Source of the DNA: Serinibacter arcticus
GTDB taxonomy: Bacteria; Actinomycetota; Actinomycetes; Actinomycetales; Beutenbergiaceae
NCBI RefSeq assembly: GCF_003121705.1
Contig: NZ_PYHR01000002.1
Span: 1,240,001 to 1,304,000 of the forward strand
Direction: 5' to 3'
Length of the DNA stretch: 64,000 nucleotides
Part shown: positions 56,565 to 64,000 of the stretch, piece after piece
How the letters are laid out: the number at the start of each line of letters is the position of its first letter
How positions within the stretch are numbered: the first letter of the stretch is position 1
Position numbers and translations under genes: made by a program
Notes under the pieces: model-generated
What the model saw: the letters and a program-made list of their open reading frames with translations, nothing else
Told to the model about the DNA's origin: nothing
Databases searched by the model: none

Positions 56565-56813
56565 ATGGATTGGCGTCACGAGGCTGCCTGCCTCACCGAG
56601 GACCCGGAGCTCTTCTTCCCGATCGGGAACACCGGCCCGGCCCTTGCCCAGATCGACGAGGCGAAGGCCGTGTGCCAGCGCTGCGACGTCGTGGATGCGT
56701 GCCTCAAGTGGGCCCTCGAGACCGGTCAGGACTCGGGCGTCTGGGGCGGCCTGTCGGAGGACGAGCGCCGCGCGCTCAAGCGCCGCACCGCGCGCGCCCG
56801 TCGCGCCGGCTGA
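56565..56813 (+). CDS. whiB1: WhiB-family iron-sulfur transcription factor (WhiB1/WblE type)
   Basis: An 82-residue 4Fe-4S protein that binds the housekeeping sigma factor and is sensitive to nitric oxide. Cluster ligands are Cys9, Cys37, Cys40 and Cys46, followed by the GVWGG turn and a basic C-terminal DNA-contact region (ERRALKRRTARARR). The opening MDWRHEAACL, PELFFPIGNTGPALAQI and the length match WhiB1/WblE rather than other paralogues. ATG 56565 has GAGGAGAT at the right distance. WhiB1 is essential in mycobacteria, and this is probably the housekeeping member here. A strong terminator follows. Confidence 0.95.
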   Translation: MDWRHEAACLTEDPELFFPIGNTGPALAQIDEAKAVCQRCDVVDACLKWALETGQDSGVWGGLSEDERRALKRRTARARRAG

Positions 56814-56830
56814 CGCAGCCCGCCGACCTC

Positions 56831-56865
56831 ACGAGACCCTCGCCCCCTCGGGGCGGGGGTCTCGT
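56831..56865. terminator. Bidirectional terminator between whiB1 and pdtaS
   Basis: ACGAGACCCTCGCCCC (56831-56846) pairs with GGGGCGGGGGTCTCGT (56850-56865) over 16 positions (one T-G wobble) with a three-base loop. The stem is symmetrical and sits between convergent genes, so it can serve both. Confidence 0.8.
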
Positions 56866-56913
56866 CGTCTCTCGGAGCGGGTGGTCGTCGGGGACGGTCG
56901 TCGGTCGTCGCTG

Positions 56914-58395
56914 TTAGAACTGCTCGCGCTCGCCGTCGGACGGCGGGGCGTAGCCGAGCCGGGCGCGCACCGTCACGCACGTGCCGGCCTTGTCGCCGGG
57001 ACGCCAGGCGATGCTCCCCCGCAGCTCTCCCGCCACCATCGTCCGCACGATCTGCATGCCGAGCCCGGTGCCCGACGGCTTGGCGGCCGGGTCGATCCCG
57101 ACGCCGTCGTCGCTGACCGTGACGGTCAGGTCGCGGCCGTCGCGCTCCGCGGCGACCGTGACGGTGCCATCCGTCGTCGCGAGACCGTGCTCGACGGCGT
57201 TGCTCACCAGCTCCGTCAGCACGACGGCGAGGGCGGTCGCCTCCGTGGCCGCGAGCTTGCCGAAGCTGCCCTCGCGCACCATCCGGACCGACGCCTCGGA
57301 GGAGGCGACGTCCACGGCGAGCCGCAGGGTGCGACCGAAGACGGCGTCGAAGTCGACGATCTCGTCGATCGTCTGCGAGAGCGCCTCGTGCACCGTGGCG
57401 ATGGTGGCAACCCGGCGCATCGCCTCGTCGAGGGCGTTGCGCGCGTCGGCCGACTCGGTGCGGCGGGCCTGCAGCCGCAGCAGGGCGGCGACCGTCTGGA
57501 GGTTGTTCTTCACCCGGTGGTGGATCTCGCGGATCGTGGCGTCCTTGGTGATGAGCTCCTGCTCACGACGGCGCAGCTCGGAGACGTCGCGGCACAGCAG
57601 CACCGCGCCCGTGCGCTCACCGTCGTTGGTCAGCGGGATCGAGCGCAGCGAGAGGCAGACGCCGCGCGCCTCGATGTCGGTGCGCCAGGAGGCGCGGCCC
57701 ATCGCGACGAGCGGGAGCGCCTCGTCGACGGTCTCACCCTCGTCGACGTGATCGGCGATGAGCTGGGCGAGGGCGCGGCCGACGATCTCGCCGATGACGC
57801 CGAGGCGGTGGAAGCACGACATGGCGTTCGGGCTGCCGTAGAGGACCTCACCCTCGGAGTTGAGCCGGACGAGCCCGTCACCCACGCGGGGCGCGCCGCG
57901 GAGGCGGCCGGTCGCGGTGTTGGAGGAGGGGTACTCGCCGCGCGAGATCATGCCGCACATCTCGTCAGCGGCCTCGATGTAGTTGATCTCGAGGCGGCCG
58001 GGAGTGCGGGCCTCGCCGAGGTTGGTCTCGCGGCCGAGGACCGCGATCGCCTTGCCGTCCTTGACGACGGGGACGGCCTCCTCGCGGATGGCGTACGCGC
58101 CGGTCCAGCGCGGCACGCGGGAACGGCGGATCTCGCGACGGGCGAGCGCGGCGGCGAGCGACGGGACCTGGCCCTCGGGCGCCGGGCGGCCGACGACGTC
58201 GTCGTAGTGGACCGTGCTCCCGGTCGAGGGGCGGCAGTGCGCGACGGCGACGAACGAGCCCTTGCCGTCCGGGAGCCACAGCACGAGATCGGCGAAAGCG
58301 AGGTCGGAGATGACCTGCCAGTCCCCCACCAGCAGGTGCAGCCAGTCGACCTCGGAGGCGCTGAGTGAACCGTGGGACGCGATCAGGTCGCTCAT
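56914..58395 (-). CDS. pdtaS: PdtaS-type sensor histidine kinase (GAF-PAS-HisKA_2)
   Basis: Cytosolic 493-residue kinase. The N-terminal GAF-like domain (about 1-150) and PAS domain (about 165-275) are followed by HisKA_2 (REIHHRVKNNLQ, phospho-His292 or 293) and an HATPase with ELVSNAVEHGL and DDGVGIDPAA. Architecture, length and sequence match PdtaS of Mycobacterium, which pairs with the antiterminator-type regulator PdtaR. No pdtaR is in the window. I use ATG 58395; GTG 58404 (VSTMSDL) is an alternative. Convergent with whiB1. Confidence 0.9.
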   Translation of the reverse strand: MSDLIASHGSLSASEVDWLHLLVGDWQVISDLAFADLVLWLPDGKGSFVAVAHCRPSTGSTVHYDDVVGRPAPEGQVPSLAAALARREIRRSRVPRWTGAYAIREEAVPVVKDGKAIAVLGRETNLGEARTPGRLEINYIEAADEMCGMISRGEYPSSNTATGRLRGAPRVGDGLVRLNSEGEVLYGSPNAMSCFHRLGVIGEIVGRALAQLIADHVDEGETVDEALPLVAMGRASWRTDIEARGVCLSLRSIPLTNDGERTGAVLLCRDVSELRRREQELITKDATIREIHHRVKNNLQTVAALLRLQARRTESADARNALDEAMRRVATIATVHEALSQTIDEIVDFDAVFGRTLRLAVDVASSEASVRMVREGSFGKLAATEATALAVVLTELVSNAVEHGLATTDGTVTVAAERDGRDLTVTVSDDGVGIDPAAKPSGTGLGMQIVRTMVAGELRGSIAWRPGDKAGTCVTVRARLGYAPPSDGEREQF

Positions 58396-58518
58396 CGTTG
58401 ACACGCCACCAGGGTAGGTCGTGGGGCGGGGGCGTCGTGCCGGAGAGGTGGCGCTGGTGCCGGGGCGTCCGCGAGTCCGCTCGTGCGGTGCCGTGCTCGC
58501 GCCCCTACCGTGGTGGCC

Positions 58519-59343
58519 ATGAGCGAGACCGCCCCCGCCCGGCACGATCTCCCCTTCTGGCTCGACGGTGCGCGACCTGCCGTCGTCGGACACCGAGGGA
58601 ACGCGGCCCACTCCCCCGAGAACACGCTCGGGTCGTTCCGTGAGGCGATCGGCGCGGACGCCGTCGAGACCGATCTGCAGCTGTCCGCCGACCAGGTGCC
58701 TTTCCTCCTGCACGACGACACCCTCGAGCGCACGACCGACGCCGTCGCCCGCGGCTTCGACCCCGACGCGCCCGCCTCGGCCGTGCCGTGGGAGCGGCTG
58801 GGCTCGCTCGACGCCGGGTCGTGGTTCGGCGCGACGTTCGACGGCGAGCGGCTCGCCCTGCTGGACGACCTGGCCGCGCTGCTGGTCGAGACTCTCGACG
58901 GTCCGACCCCGCTCGGTCTCGACCTCGAGATCAAGTCACCCGTCGCGCACGCCGCGCAGACGGTCGTGACGGTGGTCGCCGCCTCGCTCGCATCCCCCTC
59001 GTGGCAGCGCCTGATCGCGGCCCGCGCCGTCCTCGTGACGACGTTCGATCCGGAGGTCGCGCAGCTGGCGTGCCAGCAGCTGCCGGTACCCGTCGGGCTG
59101 CTGACGCCGGCCGCCCCCGCCCCGGAGGAGCTCGGAGCCCTGGCCGAGGTCGGTCTCGCCGCGATCGTCACCGCCCACGATGACCTCACCGAGGCCGTCG
59201 TCTCCGCCGCTCGCGAGGTCGGCCTGGCCGTCGGCGTGTACACGGCGAACGAGCCGAGCGACTGGGACCGGCTCGTCCGTCTCGACGTCGATCTCGTTGT
59301 GACCGACGACCCGCACGCGCTCCTGCGGCACCTCGGACGGTAG
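58519..59343 (+). CDS. Glycerophosphodiester phosphodiesterase family protein
   Basis: Hydrolyses glycerophosphodiesters to glycerol-3-phosphate and an alcohol; 274 residues, TIM-barrel. The catalytic and metal residues are H25, R26 and E34 (GHRGNAAHSPENT), E50 and D52 (AVETDLQLS) and H65 (FLLHDDTLERTTD); the late GLAVGVYTANEPSDW is conserved. No signal peptide, so it acts in the cytoplasm. ATG 58519 lies 123 bases from the divergent pdtaS start. It is convergent with the second HNH gene. Confidence 0.9.
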   Translation: MSETAPARHDLPFWLDGARPAVVGHRGNAAHSPENTLGSFREAIGADAVETDLQLSADQVPFLLHDDTLERTTDAVARGFDPDAPASAVPWERLGSLDAGSWFGATFDGERLALLDDLAALLVETLDGPTPLGLDLEIKSPVAHAAQTVVTVVAASLASPSWQRLIAARAVLVTTFDPEVAQLACQQLPVPVGLLTPAAPAPEELGALAEVGLAAIVTAHDDLTEAVVSAAREVGLAVGVYTANEPSDWDRLVRLDVDLVVTDDPHALLRHLGR

Positions 59344-59367
59344 TCGCGACGTCAGCCCGCCAGCACC

Positions 59368-61597
59368 TCAGCCCGCGTGTCGCGAGGCTCGGCGTCGTGG
59401 TGTTCCGATGAGGCGGGTGTCGCCTGCTGGGGGTCGGTGGTAGGTGTGGCCGGTGGGGGTGGTCCAGATGGTGGAGCCGTCGGGGGCGATGCGGTAGCTG
59501 TGGCCGTGGTGGGTCTTCAAGCGGTGGTGGTGGCGGCAGAGGGGTCGCAGGTTGGGTGCGTCTGTAGGACCAGACGGCCATTCGACGGCGTGGTCGTTGT
59601 CGCAAGCGGTCGAGGCGACGGTGCACGCCGGGGCGATGCAGGTCGGGTGCAGGGCGCGGACGAGGCGGTCGAGCTCGGCACCGGGCCGGTAGTTGGGTGT
59701 GGCGAGGTGGGGTGCGGGGTTGAAGGAGGGCGGCCAGTAGCGCGCCGTGTCCTCGCCGGGTGCTGCGGCAGTCGTCGGCGGAGCAGATGTGGGGTCGGCG
59801 ATGCCGTCGGTGGCGTCGATGACGTCGGTGTCCTCGATGGTGGGATGCCGCTGGGTCTCGCGTTCGCGTTCTGCTTGCTGGGTGATGTCGGCGAGGGCGG
59901 TGGTGATGGTGAGCCAGCGGGGTGGGTTGGTGGCGTGAAGTCGGGCGGTGGTGGGGTCCAGGGGTGCGAAGCCGAGGAGTTCGGGGACGTCGATGCCGGT
60001 GCGGCAGGTCTCGGGGGCCTCGTAGGTTTCGAACCGCCACCCCGACTCGTCCGTGGTGAGGGCGAGGTCGTCCTGCCAGGGGTGGACGGGGTCGATGTGG
60101 TCGGGATCGGGCTCGGTGAGGTGCTCGGGGCGAGGGCGAGGGTCAGCCGGGAGGTAGTACCGGAGAACGGCACGAACGGTCGGAACTGTTCGCTGGTTTC
60201 GGCCGGGCTGCCGCTGCGATCAGCGTCCTCGTCATCGCGGTGGCTGTCGCCCCCGGTCCGAGCGGGCGCGTCTGAGCTGGTGGCGTCGGGTCGCAGGAGC
60301 GCGTCGGCGATCGAGGGTTGACCCTGACTGCTGGCGCCGGTGCCGGTGCCGGTGCTGGTGCCGGTGGGTGGGTGTCCGAGGCGTTGTCGGGTGCGGGCGC
60401 TGACGGCCTCGATTGCGGCGTCGAGGGTGCGGCGGACCTGGGCGAGCGGGCTGGGGTCGTTCTCGGCTGCGTGATGCTCGCGTTTCGCCAGCTCGATGAG
60501 GTCGTCGAAGGACGTCACGGGGTTGGTTCCCGGCTCTGATCGGATCGTGGCGTCGCCAACGCCAACGCCGACGATCGCGGTGCCGCTGCCGGTCCTCGAA
60601 CCGATGCCCGCACTGGTGCCGGTGCCGGTGCCGGTGCCGGTGCTGGTGCTGGTGCTGGTGGCTGTGGTGCCGTCGGTGGTGAGGAGGGTGTGGCATCCGG
60701 GACGGATGTGAGGGTGCCGTTGTTGAGGGCGGTGGTGGCCAGGGTGGTGAGGGCGTCGGCGCGGAGCTGGTCCAGGGTGCGGGGGTCGCCGGCGGCGCGG
60801 GCTGCTTTCGCTGCTGCCTCAGCCGCGGTGTAGATGGCGGCGATGTCCAGGGCGGGGGCGATGACGCGCAGGCAGGCTTGGCCGTCGGGCAGGAGCCGCG
60901 GGTGCTCGACCCTCCGCCGGGTGGCTGCCTGGAGGGCGCGGTGGTGGGCGGTGGTGGGGTCGGTCTGGATCAGGACGGCCTGGATCCGCTTCTTCAGGGC
61001 GTGGTGGGGAAGTCCGGGGGCTGCGGGCAGGACCTGGTCGGTGACGGCGAAGCAGACGGCCGGTTCCTGGGTGGCGAGCAGGTCGGCGAAGATCGCGGCC
61101 TTCCCGGCGTCGATGTGGCCGGCGGCCAGGGCGGTCCCGACGGGGTGGAGGGTGCTCTCCAGCAGGTGTCCTTCTCCGACCAGTCGGGCGGCTCGTTGCC
61201 GGCTGAGTCCGAGTCGCATGGCGAGCTCGTCAGCGGCGGGGCCACCACGCTCGACCCGTGCGGGCGCGCCGGGGACGTCGGCCGGGGTGGGGCCGGAGTC
61301 CAGGATGCCGTGGCGGGTGTGCAGGCGGGTGGCGGTGGCGCGGAGTCCGGCTTCGGCCCACCCGGCGATGGCAGCGAATGCCGCCGCGGCCTCCAACAGC
61401 TCGCCGGGGTCCAGGGACATGAGGTGGGTGAAGTCCGACAGCTGCAGCAGACGCCGGATGACCTCCGTGGGCGGGCCTCCGTCGTCGGGCTGGGTGAGTC
61501 CGAGGCGGTCACGGATGGTGTCGGGGTCCTCGGTGGGCGTGAATCCGAGACCCCACACGGTGGTGGTGGGGGTTGCTCCGGATCCGTTCTCGAACAT
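59368..61597 (-). CDS. DUF222 / HNH endonuclease-domain protein, second copy, two frameshifts
   Basis: Paralogue of 17152-19254. It starts at ATG 61597 (MFENGSGATP) and is read in one frame to about 60700, a second frame to about 60130 and a third to the stop at 59370. Two extra Gs on the plus strand, at 60699-60701 and 60127-60130, restore 743 residues that align with the intact copy: CHTLLTTDG, a Thr/Ser/Gly linker, RFETYEAPE, and the HNH motif DNDHAVEW with NLRPLCRHHHRLKTHHGH. The linker, coded by GCCGGT-type hexamers, is longer than in copy 1. It is either a true pseudogene or intact with sequencing errors. Confidence 0.75.
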
Positions 61598-61603
61598 GCG
61601 TAC

Positions 61604-61655
61604 AGTTTACGCTGTCTGGGTGCGATGGGAAGAGGTTTGGCGCAATCTGTGGATA
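61604..61655 (-). promoter_or_regulatory. Leader and likely leaderless promoter of DUF222-HNH gene 2
   Basis: On the minus strand TATCCACAGATTGCGCCA is followed by GCGTAAACTGTACGC and then the ATG. TAAACT (61604-61609) is six bases before the ATG, as in copy 1, which predicts a leaderless mRNA. Two more DnaA-box-like sequences lie further upstream: GTTATCCAC (61668-61676) and ATCCACAG (61678-61685). Confidence 0.55.
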
Positions 61656-61756
61656 CAGGTTTCGGCGGTGGATAACCCTGTGGATCTCGGCGGCAGCGAC
61701 TCGTGCCCTCCGTCCGACTCGCGGGACAGCTTCAGGACGCTCTGGGGGTAAGCCGT

Positions 61757-61822
61757 GCGCAAGCCCCTCGCCGACCGTGCGCAAGCCCCTCGCCGACGGT
61801 GCGCAAGCCCCTCGCCGATGGG
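61757..61822 (+). repeat. 22-bp tandem repeat, three copies
   Basis: GCGCAAGCCCCTCGCCGA starts each 22-base unit at 61757, 61779 and 61801. The first 18 bases are identical, and the last four vary (CCGT, CGGT, TGGG). It lies in the 190-base stretch between putA (ends 61846) and the HNH leader, downstream of both neighbours' coding. It encodes no protein on either strand. Confidence 0.85.
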
Positions 61823-61845
61823 GCGCTGGGCGCCGGTGCCCGGCG

Positions 61846-64000
61846 TCAGTCCGTCAGGTGTCCGAAGCGGTGCCGCGTCCGGGAGATGGCCTGCTCACGG
61901 ACGAGCGTGAGCAGCTCGACGGCGGAGGTCGTCACGACCGGCGCGTCCAGCAGCGTGGCGCCCGCGATCACGGCCGCCTCCCACAGCTCGACCGGCGCCC
62001 CGGCCTCCGCCCCAGAACCGGCAGCGCCCACCCAGCGGACCCGCTCGACGTCGCCCCGTGCCACGCGCACCGCGAACTCGGCGTCGGTCTCCACGAGCCA
62101 CGGCAGGAACGTCGCGGGCTCGCCCCCGGCACCGGGTGCGACGGACACCGCGACGTCGTCGATCGCCAGCGTCCCGGTCGCCGCGTTGAGCACCCGCAGG
62201 ACGTCCCAGCGCGACGCCCCCGCCGCCACCCGCACGGTCACGGACGGCACCGGCCGGTACCGCAGCGTGTTCTCCTCGGCCGGCAGCCCGGACGCGTCGG
62301 TCCCCGCGAGGGCGACCTCGGCCCAGGCGTCGTCGGCCCGGCCGATCGCCGACAGGTCGATCGCGGCGTCGTCGAGCTCCGCCCGCTCCGCCGCGACCTC
62401 GGCCTCGCGCCCGTCGTCCGCCGGCACCCACCGCCCCAGCTGCGCGACGTAGCTCGGCCCTCCCGCCTTCGCTCCGGGCCCCATGACCGAGCCCTTCCAG
62501 CCGCCGAACGGCTGCCGCTGCACCACGGCCCCGGTGATGTGCCGGTTCACGTACGCGTTCCCGACCTCGACGCGCTCCAGCCAGAGGTCGATCTCGTCGG
62601 GGTCGAGCGAGTGCAGCCCGCCCGTCAGCCCGAACGGCACGGCGTTCTGCCACTCGATCGCCTGCTCGAGCGTGTCGGCGCGCATCACCCCGAGCACGGG
62701 CCCGAAGCACTCCGTCAGGTGGAACCACGACCACGGCTGCACGCCCGCACGCACGCCCGGCGTCCACAGCCGCCCGTCCCACGCCTCGCCACCGGTCGGC
62801 GGCGCGACCCGCTGCGGCTCCAGCGCCCACGACTCCCCCGGCTCCAGCTGCGTCATCGCCCTCAGCAGCTTGCCGCTCGGCTCCTCGATCACGGGACCCA
62901 TGCCGGTCCCCAGATCGCTCGGGACCCCGACGCGGAGCGAGCTCACGGCGTCGACGAGCTGGTCGTGGAACCGTCGTGAGGATCCGACCGACCCCACGAG
63001 GATCACCAGCGAGGCGGCGGAGCACTTCTGACCCGCGTGCCCGAAGGCGGACCGCACGACGTCGGCGACGGCGAGGTCCAGATCGGCGCTCGGCGTCACG
63101 ATCAGGCTGTTCTTGCCTGACGTCTCCGCGAACACCCGCGGACCCCCCGCGCCCGCACCCGCTCCCGCGCCCGCCCGTCCGACCCGCCACCGGGCGAACA
63201 GCCGCGCCGTGTCCGACGACCCCGTCAGCACCACCTGGTCGACGCCGTCGTGCGCCACCAGGTGCTGCCCCACCTCGTTCTCCGGCACCTGCACCACCTG
63301 CACGAGATCGGCGTCGTACCCGGCGGCGGCGAGCGCGTCGCGCACGTGCCCGGCCACGGCCTCGCCGCACCGCTGGGCCAGCGGCGACGGCTTCATCACG
63401 ACGGCGGAGCCCGCGGCCAGCGCGGCCAGCACCCCTCCCGCGGCGATCGCCACGGGGAAGTTCCACGGCGGCGTCACCAGGGTCACGCCCACCGGCGCGA
63501 ACCGGAGCTCGTCACCGCCCGTCGTCTCCAGCGCGACGGCCGAACCCGCGTACCAGCGCGCGAAGTCGATCGCCTCGCTGATCTCGGGGTCGGCCTCGCC
63601 CGCGGTCTTGCCCGCCTCGTGCGCCATCACGGCCAGCAGCTCCCAGCGCGCGGCCTCGAGCCGGTTCGCGACGTCGGCGAGCACGGTCGCCCGCTCGCGC
63701 GCCGGAACCCCGGCCCACCCCGCGGACAGCGCGACGGCGCACTCGACGACGGTGTCGACCTCCGCCGTCGTCCTCAGCGTCGCCGCCGTCGGCGCGAGAT
63801 CCGGCCGCGCGTCGATCGCGAGCGCCGCCCTCGCGGCCTCGCGCACCTCGCTCACCGCGGGATCGGCGTCGGGCGCGTTGACGAACGCGAGCGCCTCGTC
63901 GCCGACCCGGACGAGCGGCTCGCCGCGCCGGCGCGGGGTCGTCGTCACCGTCCCGGCCTCCCGGACGGACGCCACGAACCGCTCGCGCGCCTCGTCCTGC
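61846..64000 (-). CDS. putA: Bifunctional PutA, P5C dehydrogenase part (cut by right edge)
   Basis: C-terminal part of proline utilisation protein PutA: the aldehyde dehydrogenase that turns glutamate semialdehyde (from P5C) into glutamate with NAD. The open frame runs past 64000 with no stop (QDEARERF), so the proline dehydrogenase half is outside. Seen here are a linker, an N-terminal cofactor domain (PPWNFPVAIAAGG), catalytic Glu in AETSGKNSLIV, nucleophile Cys in GQKCSAASLVI, TGGLHSLD and FGGWKGSVMGPGAK, then a roughly 180-residue C-terminal extension of the kind found in long PutAs. GTG 63975 is only an internal codon. Confidence 0.88.
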   Translation of the reverse strand, partial: QDEARERFVASVREAGTVTTTPRRRGEPLVRVGDEALAFVNAPDADPAVSEVREAARAALAIDARPDLAPTAATLRTTAEVDTVVECAVALSAGWAGVPARERATVLADVANRLEAARWELLAVMAHEAGKTAGEADPEISEAIDFARWYAGSAVALETTGGDELRFAPVGVTLVTPPWNFPVAIAAGGVLAALAAGSAVVMKPSPLAQRCGEAVAGHVRDALAAAGYDADLVQVVQVPENEVGQHLVAHDGVDQVVLTGSSDTARLFARWRVGRAGAGAGAGAGGPRVFAETSGKNSLIVTPSADLDLAVADVVRSAFGHAGQKCSAASLVILVGSVGSSRRFHDQLVDAVSSLRVGVPSDLGTGMGPVIEEPSGKLLRAMTQLEPGESWALEPQRVAPPTGGEAWDGRLWTPGVRAGVQPWSWFHLTECFGPVLGVMRADTLEQAIEWQNAVPFGLTGGLHSLDPDEIDLWLERVEVGNAYVNRHITGAVVQRQPFGGWKGSVMGPGAKAGGPSYVAQLGRWVPADDGREAEVAAERAELDDAAIDLSAIGRADDAWAEVALAGTDASGLPAEENTLRYRPVPSVTVRVAAGASRWDVLRVLNAATGTLAIDDVAVSVAPGAGGEPATFLPWLVETDAEFAVRVARGDVERVRWVGAAGSGAEAGAPVELWEAAVIAGATLLDAPVVTTSAVELLTLVREQAISRTRHRFGHLTD

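Noticed and set aside
60590-60665. GCCGGT/GCTGGT hexamer run as a stand-alone repeat element
   Set aside because: It is inside HNH copy 2 and codes for the Thr/Ser/Gly linker in the corrected frame.
63975-63977. GTG at 63975 as start of an independent P5C dehydrogenase
   Set aside because: The same frame stays open to the window edge with linker-like sequence, as expected for a fused PutA.

Overview
The window comes from a very GC-rich (by eye above 70 %) actinomycete chromosome. A WhiB1-type WhiB protein, a PdtaS-type kinase, a Tad pilus locus, two DUF222/HNH (13E12-type) proteins and a fused PutA point to Actinomycetota, most likely Micrococcales (Cellulomonadaceae or a neighbouring family). 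I cannot resolve the genus. Starts are often GTG, and many genes overlap by ATGA, GTGA or TGATG, so translational coupling is the normal operon style here.

Layout. 1-4.2 kb: minus-strand NAD operon nrtR-nadA-nadB-nadC (nadC cut by the left edge) with a candidate NrtR operator. 4.3-16 kb: gamma-glutamyltransferase, APC permease, Bcr/CflA-type MFS pump, a lipoprotein, an aminotransferase, a VOC protein, membrane proteins, an MpaB/DUF2236 protein, an APH-type kinase, and an SDR/quinone-oxidoreductase/TetR cluster. 17.1-19.3 kb: intact DUF222-HNH gene. 19.6-26.3 kb: ABC exporter and a compact Tad pilus operon (cpaF-tadB-tadC-small protein-tadE-like genes). 27.2-31.2 kb: minus-strand ykoFEDC thiamine/HMP ECF transporter under a TPP riboswitch. 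31.3-36.9 kb: RpiR regulator with twin palindromic operators, then a ferric/AfuABC-type ABC transporter and a histidine phosphatase. 36.9-41.1 kb: aminotransferase, type III glutamine synthetase, CAT-like acetyltransferase. 41.2-46.6 kb: GAF regulator, aldehyde dehydrogenase, sugar porter, DUF779, DoxX. 46.6-50.2 kb: LysR with a divergent orphan fumarate-reductase-like flavoprotein, then SRAP. 50.3-56.3 kb: NarL-type two-component system and an FHA-FtsK (EssC-like) ATPase. 56.3-59.3 kb: whiB1, pdtaS, glycerophosphodiesterase. 59.4-61.6 kb: second DUF222-HNH gene in opposite orientation. 61.8-64 kb: C-terminal part of PutA, cut by the right edge.

The most striking whole-window pattern is a set of single-base frameshifts: nrtR, ggt, the permease start, the APH-type kinase, the histidine kinase, the FtsK-like ATPase, two in the second HNH gene, and a small remnant. 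All but one are explained by loss of one C/G from a C/G run, and three share the exact context GCCCCCGC. Restoring one base gives full-length family proteins and, for nrtR, an ATGA junction with nadA. Sequencing or assembly error is the simplest explanation, so these genes should be treated as probably intact.

The best biological lead is the RpiR regulator (SIS domain, usually a phosphosugar sensor), its paired GCACGT-N2-ACGTGC operators, the so-called iron-type ABC transporter and the coupled phosphatase. Together they may form an organophosphate or sugar-phosphate uptake unit rather than an iron importer. The FHA-FtsK ATPase without visible WXG100 partners and the leaderless, shared promoter of the two inverted HNH genes are the next most interesting items.
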